DNA of 6,917 nt from DATEJJ01 sp039649115 (GTDB lineage Bacteria; Actinomycetota; Actinomycetes; Mycobacteriales; Micromonosporaceae), in NCBI GenBank assembly GCA_039649115.1, contig JBBWZQ010000301.1, positions 1-6,917 on the forward strand, given 5' to 3'. This document shows, piece by piece, positions 4,760-6,917 of this stretch. The notes under the pieces were generated by a model that was not told where the DNA came from, made no database searches, and worked only from the letters and a program-made list of their open reading frames with translations. Each line of letters opens with the position of its first letter. Position 1 is the stretch's first letter. The position numbers and the translations under genes were made by a program.

Positions 4760-6024
4760 CCGACCGCACATCCGTCGAACAGGCGATCGTCGACGCGCAC
4801 CGCCGCGAGTGGGCCCTCGTGCTCGCCGCGACGGTGCGTGTCGCGCGCGACCTCGACCTCGCGGAGGAGTGCGTCCAGGACGCCTACGTCCAGGCGTTGA
4901 CTGCCTGGACCCGGGACGGCCTCCCGACGAACCCCGCGGCGTGGCTGGTCACCGCGGCCCGGCGCAGGGCCGTGGACGCGATCCGCCACGACCGGGTGTT
5001 CCGCTCGAAGCTGCCGCTACTCGTGGAACCGGACGGGACCCAGATGGACGACCACGGCCCGGGCGACTACATCGACGACCCGGTGGACTTCGTGCCGGAC
5101 GACCGGCTTCGCCTGATCTTCACGTGCTGCCACCCGGCCCTGGTGCGGGAGGCACAGGTGGCGCTGACCCTCCGGCTCGTGTGTGGCGTGAGTACCGGCG
5201 ACATCGCGCAGGCCTTCCTGGTACCGGAGGCGACGATGGCGGCCCGGGTCACCCGGGCCAAGAAGAAGATCTCGGTCGCCCGGATCCCGTTCCGGGTGCC
5301 GAAGGCCAGCGAGTTCCCGTACCGGCTCGACGCGGTGCTCAGCGTCATCCACCTGCTCTACACGACCGGGCACACGGCGCCGTCCGGGGACCGGCTCGTG
5401 CGCGGCGACCTGGTGGACCGGGCACTGCACCTCGGGCGCATGCTGCTGGCGCTGATGCCCGACGAAGCCGAGGTACGCGGGCTGCTCGCGCTGCTGCTCC
5501 TCACCGACGCCCGGCGCGCCACCCGTACCGACACCGGCGGCCGGCTGCTGCGCCTGGCCGAGCAGGACCGGTCCGGGTGGGACCGGGCCGCCATCGAGGA
5601 GGGTCGCACCCTGGTGCTCGGTGCGCCGCGGCTCGGCCGGCCCGGCCGGTACCTGCTGCAGGCGGCCATCGCGGCGGTGCACGCCGAGGCGGCGACCTAT
5701 GCCGACACCGGCTGGGCCCAGATCGTCGCGCTGTACGACCAGCTGATCGTGGTCTGGCCCTCGCCGGTCGTGGCGCTGAACCGGGCCGTCGCCGTCGCGA
5801 TGGTGGACGGGCCGGGCCCCGCCCTGCGCGAGATCGAAGCGCTGGAACGGGACGAGCGGCTGGCCGGCTACCGGTACCTGCCGGCCATCAAGGCCGATCT
5901 GCTGCGCCGGCTCGGTCGCCGCACCGAGGCTGCCGTCGCGTACCGGGCAGCGCTCGACCTCGCCGACAACGCCGCGGAACGGGCCTATCTCGCCGGCCGT
6001 ATCGCCGAGGCCGGACCGGCGTGA
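4756..6024 (+). CDS. ECF RNA polymerase sigma factor, ECF42 type with long C-terminal TPR-like extension (DUF6596)
   Basis: A 422-residue sigma factor. The sigma-2 region covers about 8-82 (DLDLAEECVQDAYVQAL at 32-48, GLPTNPAAWLVTAARRRAVD at 55-74). A linker with DDRLRLIFTCCHPAL (115-129) is a signature of this group. Sigma-4 with its helix-turn-helix spans about 130-172 (LTLRLVCGVSTGDIAQAF, ARVTRAKKK). About 240 further residues form an all-helical TPR-like extension: RLDAVLSVIHLLYTTGH (190-206), AIEEGRTLV (279-287), WAQIVALYDQL and VVALNRAVAVAMVDGP (320-353), and a terminal RAALDLADNAAERAYL (397-412). ECF42 factors lack a classical anti-sigma; the extension is thought to control activity. 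ATG 4756 overlaps the DGPF stop and lacks its own nearby ribosome site (GAGGT ends 15 bases away), implying coupled translation. It probably directs transcription of its own operon. The stop is 11 bases from that of the opposing YciI gene. Confidence 0.94.
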   Translation: MTDRTSVEQAIVDAHRREWALVLAATVRVARDLDLAEECVQDAYVQALTAWTRDGLPTNPAAWLVTAARRRAVDAIRHDRVFRSKLPLLVEPDGTQMDDHGPGDYIDDPVDFVPDDRLRLIFTCCHPALVREAQVALTLRLVCGVSTGDIAQAFLVPEATMAARVTRAKKKISVARIPFRVPKASEFPYRLDAVLSVIHLLYTTGHTAPSGDRLVRGDLVDRALHLGRMLLALMPDEAEVRGLLALLLLTDARRATRTDTGGRLLRLAEQDRSGWDRAAIEEGRTLVLGAPRLGRPGRYLLQAAIAAVHAEAATYADTGWAQIVALYDQLIVVWPSPVVALNRAVAVAMVDGPGPALREIEALERDERLAGYRYLPAIKADLLRRLGRRTEAAVAYRAALDLADNAAERAYLAGRIAEAGPA

Positions 6025-6025
6025 G

Positions 6026-6043
6026 GCCGGGTCCGCTACCGGC
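6026..6043. terminator. Weak hairpin between convergent genes, possible bidirectional terminator
   Basis: GCCGG (6026-6030) and CCGGC (6039-6043) flank an 8-base loop, straddling the gap between the sigma stop and the opposing YciI stop. With only five base pairs and no T-tract on either side it may be chance in GC-rich DNA, although the position is right for a shared terminator. Confidence 0.2.
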
Positions 6044-6377
6044 GCCGCCCGTCGAGCCGGATCGTCCACGCGTCGACGCTGTCGACCAGCAGATGGGTCC
6101 CGCTCCACGGGTCACCCGCCAGCGTGGCCCGGACGGTGTCCGCGGAGTCGGCCTCGAAGACGAGCACCACGCGGTGCTCGTCGGCGAGCGGCCCGCCCAG
6201 CACGATGAGGCCCGCGTCCACGAGCCCGTCCATGAACGCGGCGTGCTCGGGCCAGCCGGACTGCTCCTCCAGGGGCCGCGACGGGTCCCACCGCGGTCCG
6301 GTGCGGCGCAGCACCACAAAGAACGTCGGCTGCCGTGAGTTCCCCGACCCCGCCGACCATCCCACCTTCCGGATCAC
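6036..6377 (-). CDS. YciI family protein (YCII-related domain)
   Basis: A 113-residue protein, with the YCII-related core from about residue 17: PTFFVVLRRTGPRWD (17-31), EEQSGWPEHAAFMDGLVDAGLIVLGGPL (37-64), ADEHRVVLVFEA (65-76), DPWSGTHLLVDSVDAWTIRL (89-108). This is the classic YciI layout, with a conserved His in the first helix (H45), nearby Asp (D50 or D54) and a second His (H68). YciI proteins are small dimeric alpha+beta-barrel proteins of uncertain enzymatic role. GTG 6377 is used because it overlaps the upstream gene's TGA as GTGA (6374-6377), with GGTGGA 9 bases upstream. That gives an unusual 16-residue leader before the domain, and GTG 6365 is an alternative. It converges on the ECF42 gene and so is not in the sigma operon. 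It differs from the DGPF protein: it is from the COG2350-like branch and lacks the DGPF motif. Confidence 0.85.
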   Translation of the reverse strand: MIRKVGWSAGSGNSRQPTFFVVLRRTGPRWDPSRPLEEQSGWPEHAAFMDGLVDAGLIVLGGPLADEHRVVLVFEADSADTVRATLAGDPWSGTHLLVDSVDAWTIRLDGRRR

Positions 6378-6917
6378 GGACTGACGTCCACCGTGGTCGA
6401 GACCTCGAAGGCGCTCGACGCGGCCCGGGGGCCGGTGAGCCGGACCGTCCCGCCGGCCCGTACCCGCTCACCGGGTTGCGCGTCGGCGCCGGCCAGCACC
6501 CAGGCACCTGTCGTGCCCGGCGGGATGGTGGCCGGCGCGTAGAGCCCGTCGAGCAGGTGGCCGGCGCCCTCGACCAACCCCATGCGCGGCGGCGGCACCT
6601 CGCGCCACGATCCCGCCGGATCGATGAGGCGCACGGCCTCGGCGTCGAGCTGGACGACGGCGGGCTCGACGCCGAGGGACGTGAAGGTCAGGCCGAGCAC
6701 GCTCGGGCCGCCCGGGGGTGCCATCCGGGCCGCCCGCACCTGGACGGCGCTGACCGGCCGCGCCGCGGCCAGGAGCGGGGACACGGCCCGCGTCACCTCA
6801 GCCGCCGCCGCGCTGCCGGCGTCCACCCGGATCGTCCGGCCGCCGGCGGCGAGCACCAGCGCCAGGCCGCCGGCCGCCGACTCCGGGATCGCCGGGATCG
6901 CCGCCGCGGCCACCCGC
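6374..6917 (-). CDS. Unrecognised protein, beta-rich C-terminal part (5' end probably outside window)
   Basis: The frame is open to the window edge, so the protein probably begins beyond it; GTG 6913 could be a start but leaves the flanking codon open too. About 180 residues are visible. The first part, after a Pro/Ala-rich stretch, has a hydrophobic strand pattern (GLALVLAAGGRTIRVDAG) and an alanine-rich helix. The second part alternates like an immunoglobulin-type or DUF4352-like beta-sandwich (LGLTFTSLGVEPAVVQLDAE, then DGLYAPATIPPGTTGAWVLAG and GTVRLTGPRAASSAFEVSTTV). No signal peptide or lipobox can be judged without the N-terminus. Its TGA overlaps the YciI GTG by four bases, so the two are probably co-expressed. 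I cannot name a family or function. Confidence 0.55.
   Translation of the reverse strand, partial: RVAAAAIPAIPESAAGGLALVLAAGGRTIRVDAGSAAAAEVTRAVSPLLAAARPVSAVQVRAARMAPPGGPSVLGLTFTSLGVEPAVVQLDAEAVRLIDPAGSWREVPPPRMGLVEGAGHLLDGLYAPATIPPGTTGAWVLAGADAQPGERVRAGGTVRLTGPRAASSAFEVSTTVDVSP

Noticed and set aside
6780..6917. A strand-plus-helix pattern (LVLAAGGRTIRVDAG) faintly like the end of IS66 accessory proteins.
   Set aside because: The remainder of the protein is a beta-rich domain unrelated to transposition, and no inverted repeats or target duplications are visible nearby.

Overview
The window is very GC-rich, with strong G/C preference at third codon positions, GTG as well as ATG starts, and tightly packed genes. 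Together with the gene families present (a sugar-ABC/LacI pair, an ECF sigma factor with a long C-terminal extension, DGPF/YciI proteins and an actinobacterial-type conserved hypothetical protein), this points to the chromosome of a filamentous actinomycete. Micromonosporaceae or a relative is a guess from protein style only. No tRNA, rRNA, CRISPR array, transposase or other mobile element was recognised, and no gene-free stretch exceeds 130 bases.

Layout. (1) 1-154: the 3' end of a sugar-type ABC transporter substrate-binding protein, followed on the same strand by a LacI-family regulator (198-1250) that probably controls that transporter. (2) 1251-1370: a short intergenic region with a GC-rich hairpin, then a PhnB/3-dmu-9_3-mt type VOC protein (1371-1820) and a 144-residue conserved hypothetical protein (1867-2301). 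(3) arfB, encoding a GGQ-motif ribosome-rescue peptidyl-tRNA hydrolase, lies on the minus strand (2305-2745), converging on the hypothetical gene with 3 bases between the stops. (4) 2746-2875: a divergent control region holding a CRP-like palindrome and a candidate ECF-type promoter. (5) A three-gene plus-strand operon: a 14-helix DHA2 (QacA/SmvA-like) MFS exporter (2876-4402), a DGPF/YciI-like protein (4430-4759), and a 422-residue ECF sigma factor of the ECF42 type (4756-6024). The last two overlap by ATGA. (6) On the minus strand, converging on the sigma gene, are a second YciI-family protein (6036-6377) and a partial unrecognised beta-rich protein (6374 to the window edge). These two overlap by GTGA.

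How the genes may work together. The main point of interest is the exporter-DGPF-ECF42 operon. DGPF proteins are the usual genomic partners of ECF42 factors, but here an efflux pump is the first gene. Upstream of the pump is TGTCGA, then 16 bases, then CGAC, which matches the ECF42 promoter signature as I recall it from work in Streptomyces. That suggests a self-activating loop in which the sigma factor drives its own operon, its DGPF partner and a drug or metabolite exporter. The inputs to this loop and the pump's substrate cannot be read from the sequence.
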